From assembly GCA_963920765.1 (NCBI GenBank), contig OY987249.1, positions 12,834,817 through 12,898,816 on the forward strand: a stretch of DNA of 64,000 bases, read 5' to 3'. Of the stretch, positions 15,520-27,817 are shown piece by piece. Origin of the DNA: Ulota crispa (lineage: Eukaryota; Streptophyta; Bryopsida; Orthotrichales; Orthotrichaceae). The notes under the pieces are model-generated. The model did no database searches, was not told the origin of the DNA, and saw only the letters and a list, made by a program, of their open reading frames with translations. A program made the position numbers and the translations under genes. How positions within the stretch are numbered: position 1 is the first letter of the stretch; the number at the start of each line of letters is the position of its first letter.

Positions 15520-18211
15520 ATGGAAGCAGAAGGATCCGCAAGCAAGGCCTCTGATACTGGCATAGCTCCTACTGCATCATCTCTTGCTCCCAATGGTTCG
15601 ACTCCCGGCACCCCTGAAACTACCAGTACGATGACTCAGAAGGAAATATTGCGAGAGCGGTATCTTAAGGGCGTGAAGAAACGGAAATGTTCGGTGTGTG
15701 GCAACACTGCAAGAGCCAGGTCTTTTTAAACCCTAGCCTTAGAACTATATGCCGTTTACATTAAAAATAATGGACTTCACTTTTGTTAATATCGGGTTTT
15801 CCTTTTTTTCGTCAAAGAGTATGTTTTTCAGCGTTACCGTTACCGGCACTGGTGCTTAGTAGAAGCCGTTAATATCAGAGGCGCGTGTGAGGTCTTGAAG
15901 GCCTTGTCTTTCTGATTCACTTCTCCATGTCACATGCATTGATAGAGCACAGGACTAGCGTTGTCTACCTTCTATAAAGGTAACAAGTAGGCATCCTTGT
16001 TGTTGACATCCTTGCTTTGCAACATGCAGGTGCCCTTTCCGAGCATGTAAGACATGTTGTAATAAAATGAAGAATGCATGCGAAATTCATGGTTAGTACC
16101 CTGTCCTTTTGACACTTTCTGTCCATCAAAGAAGCATGAATCTTTGGGCAAGCCTATAGGTGTGAGAGGTTTTACACGGTAGTTGAACCTCTTTCATTCT
16201 CCCTTGTTGGTGATCCCAACCTAGTGTGCTAGTGATGAACTCCAGTTCAACCTGTCTGTGCAGCAAATAAGCCGAAGCAGGCTTCGAATTCACCTGCTTT
16301 AAATCCTCATGACCCCCGGTGGGCTGCTGCTGTGAATGCTATGTAAGTCATTGCTTCTGCGTTCGATGAATTTTTCTTTCATTGTGATGGTGATCAAGGG
16401 ATTTTTATGGCACTTTTCAATTTCAATAGAGTAAGTGCTTAGTTTTAGTTCTATTCAATACTCTCTGCAGGCCTTATGGATCTCCATACGCCAGATCTCC
16501 ACATATGTCATCAGCTGCATACAACTCTGCTCAAGTGGGAATGGCTGCTTACAGAGTCGGTTACCCGTCAGCACAGTCACGAGGCTTGACTCCTGGGCAA
16601 TATGCGGCACCGAATGCACGTCCTTACTTGGCCCCTCAAGCTACTTTGGAACAGCAGGAGCTCCAAAGACTGAAAAACTTAAAAGCTGCTATACAAGCAG
16701 CTAACCGGGTAATGGGCATTACCTGTAACGTACTCACTCTACTTGAACCCTGATTAGTTGGCCGTGCTTGTTTCTTTCGGTTTTTCAATTCAAGCACTGT
16801 TACGCATACTGATATGTGCATGTGCTCTTCCCATATCAGGAAGCTCAAATGACCAGCACATGGAGGACGCAAAGAATGAGGGAATTTTTGGACGGTGAAC
16901 TTTTAACTGAAGATGAGGCATTCGATCGATATATGTTCAATATGGCGCTTCTTGAGGAAGTTTTTCTGCCTAAAACAACAACGCCAACGGGTCTCTCTCC
17001 AGATGGAAAATTGTTGGTTGGAGGAGGCGAAACACTTAATGAAATTGACGAAAAGGATGTTTCTGATACTTTGATGGTTGTGGATGGGTTGCGCTTACGG
17101 AGGGGAATGAGTGCAACTAGGAAGGAGGCAAGTCGATCTCATTTGAAGACCGCCATTGATAGAAGCTTGCAGGCGCTGAAGCGAGGGCAACAAGAAGTCG
17201 ATGAATTTGCAGATGAAGAAGATTATTTGCAGGTGAGCTTCTGTAAGATGTCTCCATGAAATGGGAACCATGTCACTTTTTGCTAGTTGATTAATGGGCG
17301 CCAATTTGATAGATGAGCTTCCATAATTAGTCACCGTCAAAAGCCTTATCACTTTTTGCATGAGAAATCCGTGTTGATAACGAGTGTTAGTGACACTAGT
17401 ATAGCAGTTTACAACAAGAATCGAACTTAAGATATAGAATTGCAGATAGGGAGTAAATTTTTTTCATGTAGGATTTCCGATATGTATTTTGGTCGGGTCA
17501 CTTATGTTACAGTAAAAACGAAATTGAATTTTGCTTCCGTTATGGGTGTCACAGGGATTACTACTTGGACGTCGAAGAGACTTTAAACGATTTAAAGCAA
17601 TCAGTAAGGAAGGGAAGGATTGTCTCAAACGTATTGATCTCTTCGACACGTTACTCCAGAAAACCAGCCAAATACATAGTATAGCTGATATAGAGTCCTG
17701 TGGAGAGATGTATCGACAAAATTTTGGGCGGGGTCTAGACATGCTACTACCTCACCTCTCAAGAAATGTTGAAAATGTGCTTGGTGGCCCGATTCGTGAG
17801 ATCAGTGAGGATACCGCAACACCGTCAGAGACACCCTTTAGAGGAGACATGCGCAAGGAAGCATCAGTGTTTACAGACTCACTAGCAACGCCTGCCGCAG
17901 CTAACTGTGGAACGGGCGAAACACTTGAAGAGCTGCAAAATCTGCAAGTACCCGCTTTAGATACCGAGGTGAAAAATTCAGGAGAGCAGGGTAGGCATAC
18001 CAACAGATTAAAAGAGCAAAGTAGTCCTCACGTGAAGTGGAAAGGAGTGGGTGCAGATAGCAGTAGTATCAGATCAAAAGTCGATGAGTGGCCAAGATTA
18101 CACGAAGGCTTTCTTGCTGGTCATGGGTGGTGGAAAGTAGAGGTGGATGAGCAGAGCGCCCAGGTAGTGTGTCATCATCTAATATCAAATCAAGCTCTCG
18201 AAGTTTTGTGA
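15520..18211 (+). CDS. SHI/LRP1-type cysteine-cluster protein, otherwise uncharacterised
   Basis: Six exons with good splice sites and matching phases: 15520-15719, 16030-16091, 16264-16342, 16471-16708, 16840-17232 and 17555-18211, giving about 542 residues. Residues 1-60 are low-complexity Ser/Thr/Ala. Next comes a basic stretch and the cluster CSVCGNTARAR-C-PFRA-C-KT-CC-(6)-C-EIH, exactly C-x2-C-x7-C-x4-C-x2-CC-x6-C-x2-H, the spacing of the RING-like zinc finger of SHI/STY/LRP1 transcription factors; the first intron splits it. I do not see the IGGH motif of true SHI proteins. The middle (about residues 115-330) is a conserved-looking region with coiled-coil potential (LEQQELQRLKNLKAAIQAAN) and acidic Glu/Asp runs. 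The last exon is hydrophilic. Zinc binding is inference; nuclear role unproven. A donor-like CAG|GTAGTG at about 18162 could lead to further exons. Confidence 0.8.
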
Positions 18212-20526
18212 ATTTCAGCAACTGCATCTAGTCGAACTATTCCTCAGGTTTCGAACTGGACAACAGCACTACATTTTGTAGACTCTGCTGCCAAGTAATG
18301 GTAGGCGGGCCTTGGCTTGACCTGACATGGATGGTCCCTGGGGATTATTTAGACGCGCGAGACAGTGGATGAGACGACCCCGATGATTCCTGCAGAGTTC
18401 ATCCGACTCTGGGTGATCAAGGGAATTGAGTTCAGTTTAAAACATACAGAGTGCAGCCTTGCATTGTTTACCAAGCCCTGCAGCCTTTGCCACTTGCTAA
18501 TTACAGTAGGTAGGAATGTTTTGAGGACACAGGTGAGACAGACAATATACAACATGTGCAGTAGCCTGTGCAGCATGACATCTGGATCTTTCAATTCCAG
18601 ATTGTACATCATGATTTGCAACTACAGAGCCTTAGTACAGGTACGTGAACAATGGTGGTCACGTTAGAATTTTAGTTTAAAGTGAAGCTTCATGTTGCAG
18701 ATTTGAAATATCTCCATTTCATTCAACCGGTAGTCCCAATTTTTTTAAAGCAAGGATCTAGCTGCCTCGGAGCCAGAGGTACCAGCCAATGTCTTTTCTT
18801 GTGTAGCTATTTTTGTAGCACTATCTGGTGTTCCAAATTGAAGACTTTTGCACCCTCCAACCGTAATTTTGATCTTACAAGTATGCCTCTTTCGAAGTTG
18901 CCTCTTGTAAATAGTATGCGGTTCTGGAAATGAACACAACACATGAAATACTTCGTCAAAATGTCCTTTTAGAATTATTCACATTCAAATTCAAGGATAC
19001 ATGTACACAGTAGATTAGTGTGAGCAACTATGAGTACACTTTTTAGTCCTATTACACTTTATTTTGTATGCTCTACTATTTTGTAGTTTTAGCACTACCT
19101 TCAGTAGAAAAGAAAATGTCAGTTCAAGGACGTGAGACATAGCGTGAACCGCCCCTGAGAGTGTCTTCAAGCTTGAACCATCTGGCACTGTTAGAGCATC
19201 TGTAAGCTTACCCTTATTTTGCAAATTCAACTTGCTATTGAAGTAATGGAGGGCGCGGATTAAGAGGCGTGACCGGAATTCAAAGTGGAGCTCCACCGTC
19301 ACTGCCATTAGGGGGTTTCAAACATAAAATCTGGCCTTTGAACTTCTCACCTCCCAAGATCTCTGCTCACTAGTGAATTGTTTTTGTTCCCTTGCACGCG
19401 TAAAGTCCGAGACACCTGTAAGTTTGTGGAAGTTTTTGCCGGGGAAGCACTGTTCACTATTGCAGCATTATAGGCCTGGTATTGTACAAACACGTGTTTG
19501 TGGGGCCAAGGTGGAATGGAAAAACTTAGATTTTTTTGGCATAGTACACTACAGACATGTGTTTGTGGGGGCACTAGGGCTAGGGTGGGATGGAAATATA
19601 CAAATATTCTACCTAAGGTAGACACACCCATACCTTACCCTTTAATAGGGCCTCCCCAACTTCGACCTTATGTACTCAGGGTGTACAATTCATAATTGAA
19701 ATGTACACATTGGGTACATTACGGGTTGGCCAATGGGAGGGGTCGGTTTTGGGTGTGTCTATTTTAGTAGAAAATGTAAAATTTTACAAGTTTAATAGAA
19801 GAACATTGAGTTTTGAGATTTTGGATTCATATTCAGATTTAGAGAGCTTGATTCAGACCGGAACTGTACAAGGAGAAGAATCTGAGCAACTACAGTACGA
19901 AACGCCAAGTAGCTGCTTCAAAGCCGAAATGACGATTTGCAATAAAATGCTCTAGCTATTGAAAAACAATGCACATAATTGTTTAGCCAAAGTGGCACAT
20001 ATAATAACATGAAAATCATAAAACTTTGTGGCTAAAATTAAAGGAAGAATCATAAATATCATTAAAATTTGTACTAGGTATTTTTACATACTCTATTCCT
20101 TGAAACTTAGTGAAGATTAGAGCTAAAAAAGTGACAGAGGCAAAAGTTATGAAGATGCCATGCTTAACTAAATATGGGCATAACAAAGTCCATAATTAGT
20201 AACAAAAGAAAAAAATAATCAATGGGAGATCTCTTGTTGGAAACTTGGACCATTTTTTATGTTGACACATTTTCTAATAATTTTACCCAAAATTCAATGA
20301 TTTCATGATACGTTTCCTTAATTCTACTTGCACACTTGAAGATAAAATTTTACATGGTTCAACATATTCCACAAAGTCCATAAATAAATGAATAGTCCAT
20401 ATTTAGTTACACATGCCGCATTGTAACTTTGAAATGATTGCTTAGGCGTTTGAGCAACGTTTTTGATGTTGCTGAAGAGGTGAGATCTAGTATTGCATAC
20501 CAAGAGAAGAGAGTCTATTAATTCAT
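18212..20526. other. Downstream region of the cysteine-cluster gene, no further gene seen
   Basis: Probably holds the 3' UTR at its start. Two related phrases, ACACGTGTTTGTGGGG near 19491 and ACATGTGTTTGTGGGG near 19554, form a small direct repeat of about 60-70 bases. Scattered ORFs up to 100 codons lack motifs. Confidence 0.5.
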
Positions 20527-21712
20527 GGGAAAATTTCATGAAAATCACTGAAGTTTGCTGAATTTGTATAAATACCCTTGATTTTTCGAAAATTGCATAA
20601 ATACCCTTGACCATAATTTTAGATGTTTCAATTGTTATGTATGCTACTTCTTTCATGTCCAGTATTAAAGCAAAGAGTGCAATAGAACAAGAAAGAAGCA
20701 ATGTACACACAAGGGAGAAAGAAGTGGCATGTACAATACTAGTTAGTATTGATAGGTAGAACTTGTTTTGGAATACCAAAGAAGTTTGTATAACAAAAAA
20801 TGTAAAGGTCATTTTAATCTCATATTTTTGGTATATGATTCTCATGCAATCCCAATTGACCATACCAAATCTTGGTTACTAAAATCCAAAATCCTATTTT
20901 TGGTAAGTTGTTTTGTGTCAAAATCATGGTTTTACAAGAAAGTTGTTTAAAACACATTGGTGATGAATTTTTGAGATTTGATTGCATAGATAGGTAGGAG
21001 ACGTCCATACGCACATCTTTCCTTTTAACAAACATCTTCAAAAAGTTTAAAATTTTGTCAATAGAGGTTCAAATGCTCAAGTGATTATGACCCAATTTAG
21101 TAAAATAGATAATTCTTCATGGTAATTAAATCATGCTATTTGACTCATATATTATGATTAAGACTATACCACTGAACATGATGATATGTTTATTTTGCCA
21201 AAAGTTAATTGAAAAATGGAGATATTTATCTTACTAAATTTGGTCATGATCACTTGAGCATTTGAACCTCTATTGACAAACTTAAACTTTTTGAAGATGT
21301 TTGTTAAAAGGAAAGATGTGCGTATGGACGTCTCCTACCTATCTATGCAATCAAATCTCAAAAATTCATCACCAATGTGTTTTAAACAACTTTCTTGTAA
21401 AACCATGATTTTGACATAAAACAACTTACCAAAAATAGGATTTTGGATTTTAGTAACCAAGATTTGGTATGGTCAATTGAGACTACATGAGAATCATATA
21501 CCAAAAATATGAGATTGAAATGACCTTTACATTTTTTGTTATACAAACTTTTTTGGAATGCCAAAACAAGTTCTACCTATCAATACTAACTTGTATTGTA
21601 CAGTAGAACAAACGCCTGAAAATTATGGTCAAGTGTATTTATGCAATTTCTGAAAAACTTAAGGTATTTATACAAATATGACGAACTTCAGGGGTATCTA
21701 TAAAATTTTCCC
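20527..21712. mobile_element. MITE with GGGAAAATTT ends, split by a foldback element
   Basis: Left end GGGAAAATTTCATGAAAATC and right end (reverse strand) GGGAAAATTTTATAGATACC are inverted repeats of about 60 bases. The outer parts match the shorter uninterrupted element at 26345-26690, including the GAAGTGGCATG block and AAAATTATGGTC. The extra 865 bases are the foldback element at 20734-21598. No clear target duplication was found at the outer ends and the element encodes nothing. Confidence 0.75.
20734..21598. mobile_element. Foldback element 1 (long inverted repeat, TA target)
   Basis: Two arms of about 370 bases (roughly 20734-21110 and 21225-21598) are near-perfect inverted copies around a loop of about 115 bases. 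Ends read CAATAC...GTATTG, each flanked by TA (20732-20733 and 21599-21600). The flanking sequence joins to give the uninterrupted site seen in the related MITE at 26345-26690, so this insertion is younger than its host. A related element lies at 26920-27817. TA targets suggest a Tc1/mariner-class mobiliser (inference). Confidence 0.85.
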
Positions 21713-23123
21713 TACATTCGTAACAATAATGTTTCAATTGTGGTTATGTGACAAAGGCTGCTCTGCGCAAAGAACGCATTACTGATAGGCTAGACTGAAA
21801 TTCGACTTTAACCTCATCTTGATATGCCTAATGAGCAACCTCACAAGTAATGTAATTGCCGAATTGTGCATTCTTGCAACGCAACTACGTCTATGGAAAT
21901 CTTCAGTGTCGAGTCTCGTTTCTGCCAGAGTGAACGCAAGGTTCAGGAGTCGCTGGCCATAAAAAAATCCTCACTAAAACGAGACCGATATTCAACTTCT
22001 CCACACTACAAGGACATTTGGAGGCTCCTAAAATTGGGTCATCTTCGCAATCATGTTAATTGTTCAGTAAAGTCATTGGTAGAGTGACAAAACAATTGCT
22101 CAATTCCCCAACTGACAGAGCGGAAGTGCTCAAGAACTGTTGCTAAAGTTCAGCAAAATTCTTACCAAAGTGTAAAGATAGCTGCCACAAAATAAGAGTA
22201 CCTCACGGCTAATTTTGACTGTTTGCAGAAGTGGTTTTGCGCCTTCATTGGTGCTTGGATGACGTTCCACTTCACTTAGGCCTGTTTTCAGGCTCTGCGT
22301 TACAAAACTCTCGACTTCGTTGCCTGCTGGCTTTCTGGAATTACACTGCTTGCATGAATGGCTGGCTTCAATTTCACTCTTCCAGGACTTATAAGGTTGT
22401 ACGCATTGCAAGGTAGGATTTCGGAGCCCATGGTACCACACAAATTGCGGGGGAGTTCCGCGTCTCAAAGAAGGCAAACGGACATTCCTGGTCACACTGC
22501 TACACAGTGCTAAAATCACCATGTCCAACCCCATCACTTTTGAAGGCAAGGAATTACAACTTGGAGCAATAACACAAACTTCCGATCGAACTGAAATAAC
22601 CCAAAATCCGCAAAAAACAAGTACTCCCTTGAATATGGAAGATTCAAGTTTGACAGGCAGGATGCAGCGCTATGGATCGCATGGCACGCTGTTCTCGAGT
22701 CGACCATTGTTGCATCGTAAAGAGCTGAGGTTGTGCCGAACAGTTCCTGAAATAAATGCGCAACTCTCACCATTTGCGAACAACTGATACGACGTCCCCC
22801 AGTTGGCACTAGCTCGGCGTCTCCACACATGTTCCGACCCCTGCCAGCTGGAAACGACAAATGGCGCACCACATGCCGAACAGTGAAACGTCACGAGATC
22901 TGAGTTTACAATAAGCGAGTCGGTGCACTGCAACTTGTGGTAAGCGGCAGAGTCGACGGAACCCAATTTCTCTATATTTGGCTGCATCACGTGCCTTAGC
23001 CTTACAAGTTACAAGTAGTAGACAACGATGTCTACATCTCAGAACAGAAGTGCACGTACGAGCCATTGTTGACGAGAGCGGGTGCTGAAGATCAAACGAT
23101 GCACTCCACCGGCATCTATCACC
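21713..23123. other. Region upstream of the cysteine-repeat pseudogene
   Basis: Less AT-rich than its surroundings from about 22100 on. Overlapping ORFs of 80-140 codons occur on both strands, but none shows a recognisable family, signal or repeat. It may contain the old promoter of the gene starting at 23124. Confidence 0.4.
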
Positions 23124-25430
23124 ATGGCATCTCGTCTCATCGTGCTTGCTGTTGTGCTCGTGGTGTGCACACTCGCAGCTGACGTCGGTCAGCACTTCTG
23201 CACACGCTCGTCGATTTCAAGCTGATTTATCTCAATCTGTGTCCATCTATGGTGATACGGTCAGTATCGAGAGTCTGAGCAAATCCAATCATGGGTATGT
23301 GAGGTTTAGATACCGAGTGATCAAGGTGCAGCCTTGACTAGTGGTGAGAGCACCCTAGATCAGCACTCAGAATGACGTGGAAATGATCACTACACGGTGT
23401 TTGCTGCAAATTGTTGGAGCTTCACTCATGATGGCATCAGGGGCAGTGTAGTACTAGGGGCAGTGTAGTACTAGTCTGTCGCTGTAACAAGCTTGAGCAG
23501 CAACAGTATGCCATTTGTATGCATTTCTGAGTGATACAGATTGATGCGCCGTTAAAACAGCACCTGATCTCGAATTTGGATGGTTTCACTGATATGGACT
23601 CATGTGTTTGCAACGGTGGCAGATGCCCAAAAGTGTCCGACAGGGTGGGCGACGTGCAGGGGGGGGCGTTATGAGTGACAGATGTGCGGAGCGACCCAAA
23701 CAACTGTGGCAAGTACGGGCGCGCATGCGTCGCACTCCCCAACTCAGACGCTACCTGTGTGAACGGAGTGTGTAGCAAGGCGTGCAATTCTGGGTACTCT
23801 CGATGCGGCCAGTGCGTACAGGTGGCTACCAACATCAAAAACTGCGGAACATGTGGGAATAAATGCCCCGCTACGGCAAACGCCATGCCTTGGTGCGTTG
23901 ATGGCTTGTGCATTCTGCAGTGCAAACCTGGCTTCACCGCATGCAATGGGAAATGCATCCAGCTTGCTAACGATGTTAGCAATTGCGGCGAGTGCGCGAT
24001 AACTTGCGCAGCGCCTGCGAACGGCAGCACCTCGTGCTCGGCTGGCAGATGCGTCCAAAAATGCAACCCGAAGTTCACTAATTGTGGGGGCGAGTGCATC
24101 AATCTCACAAGTGATAACAACAACTGCGGCAAATGCGGGAAGGCCTGCCCAGATTCCGCAAACAGCTCCACCTCATGTGTCAATGGCGTTTGCACTCCAG
24201 TCTGCCAAGATGGTTTCACCATTTGCAAAGGCAAGTGCATCAAGCTCACGGAGGACATCAACAACTGTGGCGAGTGTGGAAAAGTTTGCAAGGCATCTGC
24301 AGGCGGCACGCCCTCTTGTGTTGCTGGCACTTGTGCATCGATATGCAACGTGAACTTCACCGAGTGCAATGGCAAGTGCACCAGGCTCAAAAGCGACGTC
24401 AAAAATCGCGGCATGTGCAGCGTAGCTTGCGCATCGGTGGTTAACAGCACGGCCTTTTGTAACCGTGGCATATGTGACTTCAAATGTGACTGGCCTTTAA
24501 AGAAGTAGTGCGATGGCAACTGCATCAATCTCACAAGTGATGACTACAACTGCGGCCAACGCGGGAGAGCTTGCCCAGTGTCCGCGGACGGCTCCACCTC
24601 ATGTGTGAATGGCGTTTACCCTCCGGTATGCCAGGATGGTTTCACCATTTGCAATGGCAAGTGCATCAAGCTCACAGAGGATATCAACAACTGTGGCGAG
24701 TGTGGAAAAGTTTGCAAAGCACCTGCAGGCGGCACAACCTCTTGCGTTGCTGGCACGTGTGCATCGATATGCAACGTGGGCTACACTGAGTGTTATGAAC
24801 ACTGCACCAAGCTCGACAGCAACGTCCGCAACTGTGGCATGTGCGGGGATGTGTGCCCATCATCCACAAATAGCATGACCTCATGCAATGGTGGCAATTG
24901 CACCCGGACATGCAACAGTGGTTTTGTTTCGTGTGATGGCCAATGCACAAATCTCTCGGACGATCTCCAGCAGTGCGGCGAATGCGGGAGTCCTTGCCAA
25001 TGGCCCAGAAATGGCTGTCCCTTGTGTGCCAATGGCTTTTGCTCTCCCGTTAGCGAAGAGGGTTTCACCGCATGCGGTTACGACTGCTTTCATCTCACAA
25101 CAGATGGATACAATTGCGGCCAATGCGACAATGCTTGCCCATTGCTCGCAAACGGCTGGGCCACGCCGTGTGTCAATGGCTTTTGTACCCCTGTACAATG
25201 AAATGATGGTTCACCATGTGCAATGGCAAGTGCATCGAGCTTGGAAGCGATTTCAACAACTGCAGCATGTGCGGGGCAGCTTGCGCATTAGTTGATAACA
25301 CCACGTCCTTTTGTTACCTTGGCACTTGCAACCATGGTTGGTACTTTGGACGAGATTTGGTTGTCAAACAACACATGCGGATGCATAAAACAAGATTTGG
25401 TTGTCAAACAACACATGCGGATGCATAAAA
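23124..25430 (+). pseudogene. Decayed secreted STIG1-like cysteine-repeat protein
   Basis: ATG at 23124 starts a good signal peptide (MASRLIVLAVVLVVCTLAA) that soon hits TGA at 23223 while the next frame stays open. From about 23640 come at least ten units of about 45 residues of the form C-x3-F-T-x-C-x-G-x-C-(I/T)-x-L-x4-NNCGxCGxxC, resembling STIG1-type (stigma-specific) repeats of plant extracellular proteins. Breaks I can see: a frame change in the G-run near 23660-23667, an in-frame TAG at 24506-24508 and TGA at 25199-25201 with a lost base in the Gly-Phe-Thr codons near 25211. Most units pair well spaced cysteines, so the protein was probably disulfide-rich and secreted. A spliced functional gene cannot be excluded, but introns with clean borders around each break were not found. 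Confidence 0.7.
24150..24800 (+). repeat. Internal 426-bp duplication in the cysteine-repeat gene
   Basis: The stretch around 24171-24370 recurs at about 24597-24795 with an offset of 426 bases (142 codons, frame kept). Shared protein blocks include STSCVNGV, CQDGFTIC, CIKLTEDINNCGECGKVCKA and CVAGTCASICNV. The second copy carries the Cys-to-Tyr type change at the GVYPP position. This shows growth of the array by segmental duplication. Confidence 0.85.
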
Positions 25431-25432
25431 CA
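25353..25432 (+). repeat. Two tandem 40-bp units
   Basis: AGATTTGGTTGTCAAACAAC and the following 20 bases are repeated exactly once in tandem (25353-25392 and 25393-25432). They extend the open frame of the last cysteine-repeat fragment and lie at its 3' limit. Confidence 0.9.
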
Positions 25433-26344
25433 GATGGCATACACGGACGTGTTTGTCCTCTTGTGTTTTTAGGGCATTTTTAGGGTTTCTGACTTAAAAA
25501 TGGAAGGATCAAATTATTTTATTTTATTATGCACATTCGTGTATTGTTGGTGTTTGCGATCTCAAGTGATTGTCGCTGAAAAACCCCAACCACATGCACG
25601 TCATGTTGAATTGTGTTGCCTGTGAGAGTGTTTGCTTTCCAGATTTGATCCTCTCGACCAGTTCTGTGGGTGGCACTTGCTTCATGGATTGTGATCCTAG
25701 TCATTACTCATTAGTAGTGTTTGCCGTGATCTGTGCGTCGATTTGAGACGTGATATCCTCAGCTGCGGAAGATGTTTCAGGTCTTGCTCTTCGGAATAGA
25801 AGTATCATGTTTGCAGCTTGGAAGTGCACTCTGCAAGGGATGTTGGCCCAATTTAAACAGCGTTGAATGAGGACACAGGGCCTGTAGAAACTCCAAAGAA
25901 TCTGGGATGTAAGGTAGGAGACTCATAAACCGACCATCTAAGGGCTGAAACTGAAATTTGGGGAGGTGGAACTTCTTGAAATAGTTTTCAGTAAGTTTTA
26001 TTTGAAAGTTTTACTTGAAAGACAAGAGGAATTGGCATCTAATTTAAGTTTTTTCATATTTTTGGAGTTGTATGGAATTAGTTATGAAATTTTGAAGTGG
26101 ATAGGCCAGAGGGTTCTAAAACCACCCACCTCCTCAAATGTACATCTACTGTACATTACTGAAAGGCTATGAATAAGAATATGTATTGGTAGAGTTCATT
26201 TGGGGAGGTGAGTGGCTTTATTGCCCTAACGGAGTTTGAGCCTCCTACCTTAGTTTGCTTTTAGGTGGACATTGTGAGTGAGCGTCACCTTTTCCACCAA
26301 ACTTCTATTTGTTATCTATGTGCATTTTGAGATAATTGATTGAA
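25433..26344. other. Intergenic DNA, nothing recognised
   Basis: Mixed composition with ORFs under 70 codons. No repeat ends, family motifs or RNA structures were recognised. Confidence 0.5.
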
Positions 26345-26690
26345 GGGAAAATTTCATGCATGGATGTCCTTGAAGTTTGCAATATTTACATAGATATCTC
26401 TACACTTTCAAAAACACAAATACGCTTGAACAGCAAATTACATGAATATCCTTGAACGATATTTTTTAGGCTTTTATTTGTTGTACTTGTACTTCCTTCA
26501 TGACCATTGAGAGGTTGTAATGAAACAAAAAAGAAACAACATGTGCACAAAGGAAGAACAGAAGTGGCATGCACAACAAAACAAACTCTTGAAAATTATG
26601 GTCCAAAGGTATTTGTGTAATTTCTAAAAAAGCAGGAGCATAAATCTATGTAAATATTAAAAACTTTAGTGATATGCATGAAATTTTCCC
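26345..26690. mobile_element. MITE with GGGAAAATTTCATG ends, uninterrupted copy
   Basis: Left end GGGAAAATTTCATGCATGGA and right end (reverse strand) GGGAAAATTTCATGCATATC; the inverted similarity runs about 60 bases through ATATTTACATAGAT. Length 346 bases. It is the empty counterpart of the split element at 20527-21712. Non-coding; no target duplication was recognised. Confidence 0.8.
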
Positions 26691-26919
26691 TTTGTTTAAA
26701 TCTTTTGATCCTTTCAAGAGTGTAAGGTGGATTCTATTGTTTTGCTTTGCAATATATAGATGTGTTGCCTTGGTTTTGACAAGTTTGTGTGGTATGAATG
26801 TATGTTTCTATGAATGTGTGTTTGGGTCCGTCAAACTACTAGGTGTTTATGGATGCCTATGTGGTTTGATGATGAAACTGACTTCCTCTTCAGATGTCCC
26901 TTAACATAGTGCAACTGTA

Positions 26920-27817
26920 CAGTACCCGGAAACATAGATACGTACCGGCCTCTTTTTGTATTCAAAAAACTTGTAGTTATTGATTCAAAATGGGGGTCAG
27001 ATTGCCTCTTTTAGGCTTGAATATTTTATATCTAGTTCTTAACCCCAATCCTAATCAAGTATATCAAAATCCAACCTCAAAAATTAAAATCCAATTTTTG
27101 ATAAATAGTTTTGTGTCAAATATCATGGTTTTACAAGAAACTCAATTGAAAAACATGGGTGATGAACTTTAGAGATTTGATTGCTTGGGTATATAGGTAA
27201 CATTCATATGCACATCCTCCATGCTAATAAACAAAAAACCCTTAAGTAACAAAGCTCTGATCTTCAAAGGATTTAGTGTAACTTGTGATATGTCCAAATT
27301 TCGTAAATTGGATTTTTTTTTTCATGATAGTTTATTTCTATTTGACCCATACATTGTGACTAAGTTTGTACCTTTAGACATGATGTTATGTTTGTTTGGT
27401 GAAAAGCTTACTAGAACAAAAAAATATCCAATTTACAAAATTTGGACATATCACAAGTTACACTAAATCTTTTGAAGATCAGAGCTTTGTTACTTAAGGG
27501 TTTTTTTAATTAGCATGGAAGATGTGCGTATGGATGTTACCTATATATCCAAGCAATCAAATCTCTAAAGTTCATCACCCATGTTTTTCAATTGAGTTTC
27601 TTGTAAAACCGTGATATTTGACACAAAACTATTTATCAAAAATTGGATTTTAATTTTTGAGGTTGGATTTTGATATACTTGATTAGGATTGGGGTTAAGA
27701 ACTAGATATAAAATATTCAAGCCTAGAAGAGGCAATCTGACCCCCATTTTGAATCAATAACTACAAGTTTTTTGAATACAAAAAGAGGCCGGTACGTATC
27801 TATGTTTCCGGGTATTG
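26920..27817. mobile_element. Foldback element 2 (long inverted repeat, TA target)
   Basis: Arms of about 390 bases (26920-27318 and 27424-27817) are near-identical inverted copies; the same 60-codon open frame appears in both with one residue changed. Ends read CAGTACCCGG...CCGGGTATTG, flanked by TA at 26918-26919 and 27818-27819. Interior blocks such as TTTGTGTCAAA, ATCATGGTTTTACAAGAAA and GATGAA match the foldback element at 20734, so the two form a family. The short open frames are products of symmetry and not likely genes. Confidence 0.85.

Noticed and set aside
20324..20863. 179-codon reverse-strand open frame
   Set aside because: It crosses the boundary of a MITE and the foldback element and has no family motif; its length follows from AT-rich inverted sequence.
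22130..23195. Overlapping reverse-strand ORFs including a CSACGAPF-like Cys pair
   Set aside because: Three frames are open over the same DNA and none gives a coherent protein; the cysteine pair is isolated.
23437..24534. 365-codon reverse-strand open frame over the cysteine-repeat gene
   Set aside because: It mirrors the repeat on the other strand (His/Leu/Pro-rich periodic sequence); the forward strand has the signal peptide and cysteine motifs.
26990..27747. Twin 60-codon ORFs as a duplicated gene
   Set aside because: They are the two arms of one inverted repeat, facing each other, with no conserved domain.
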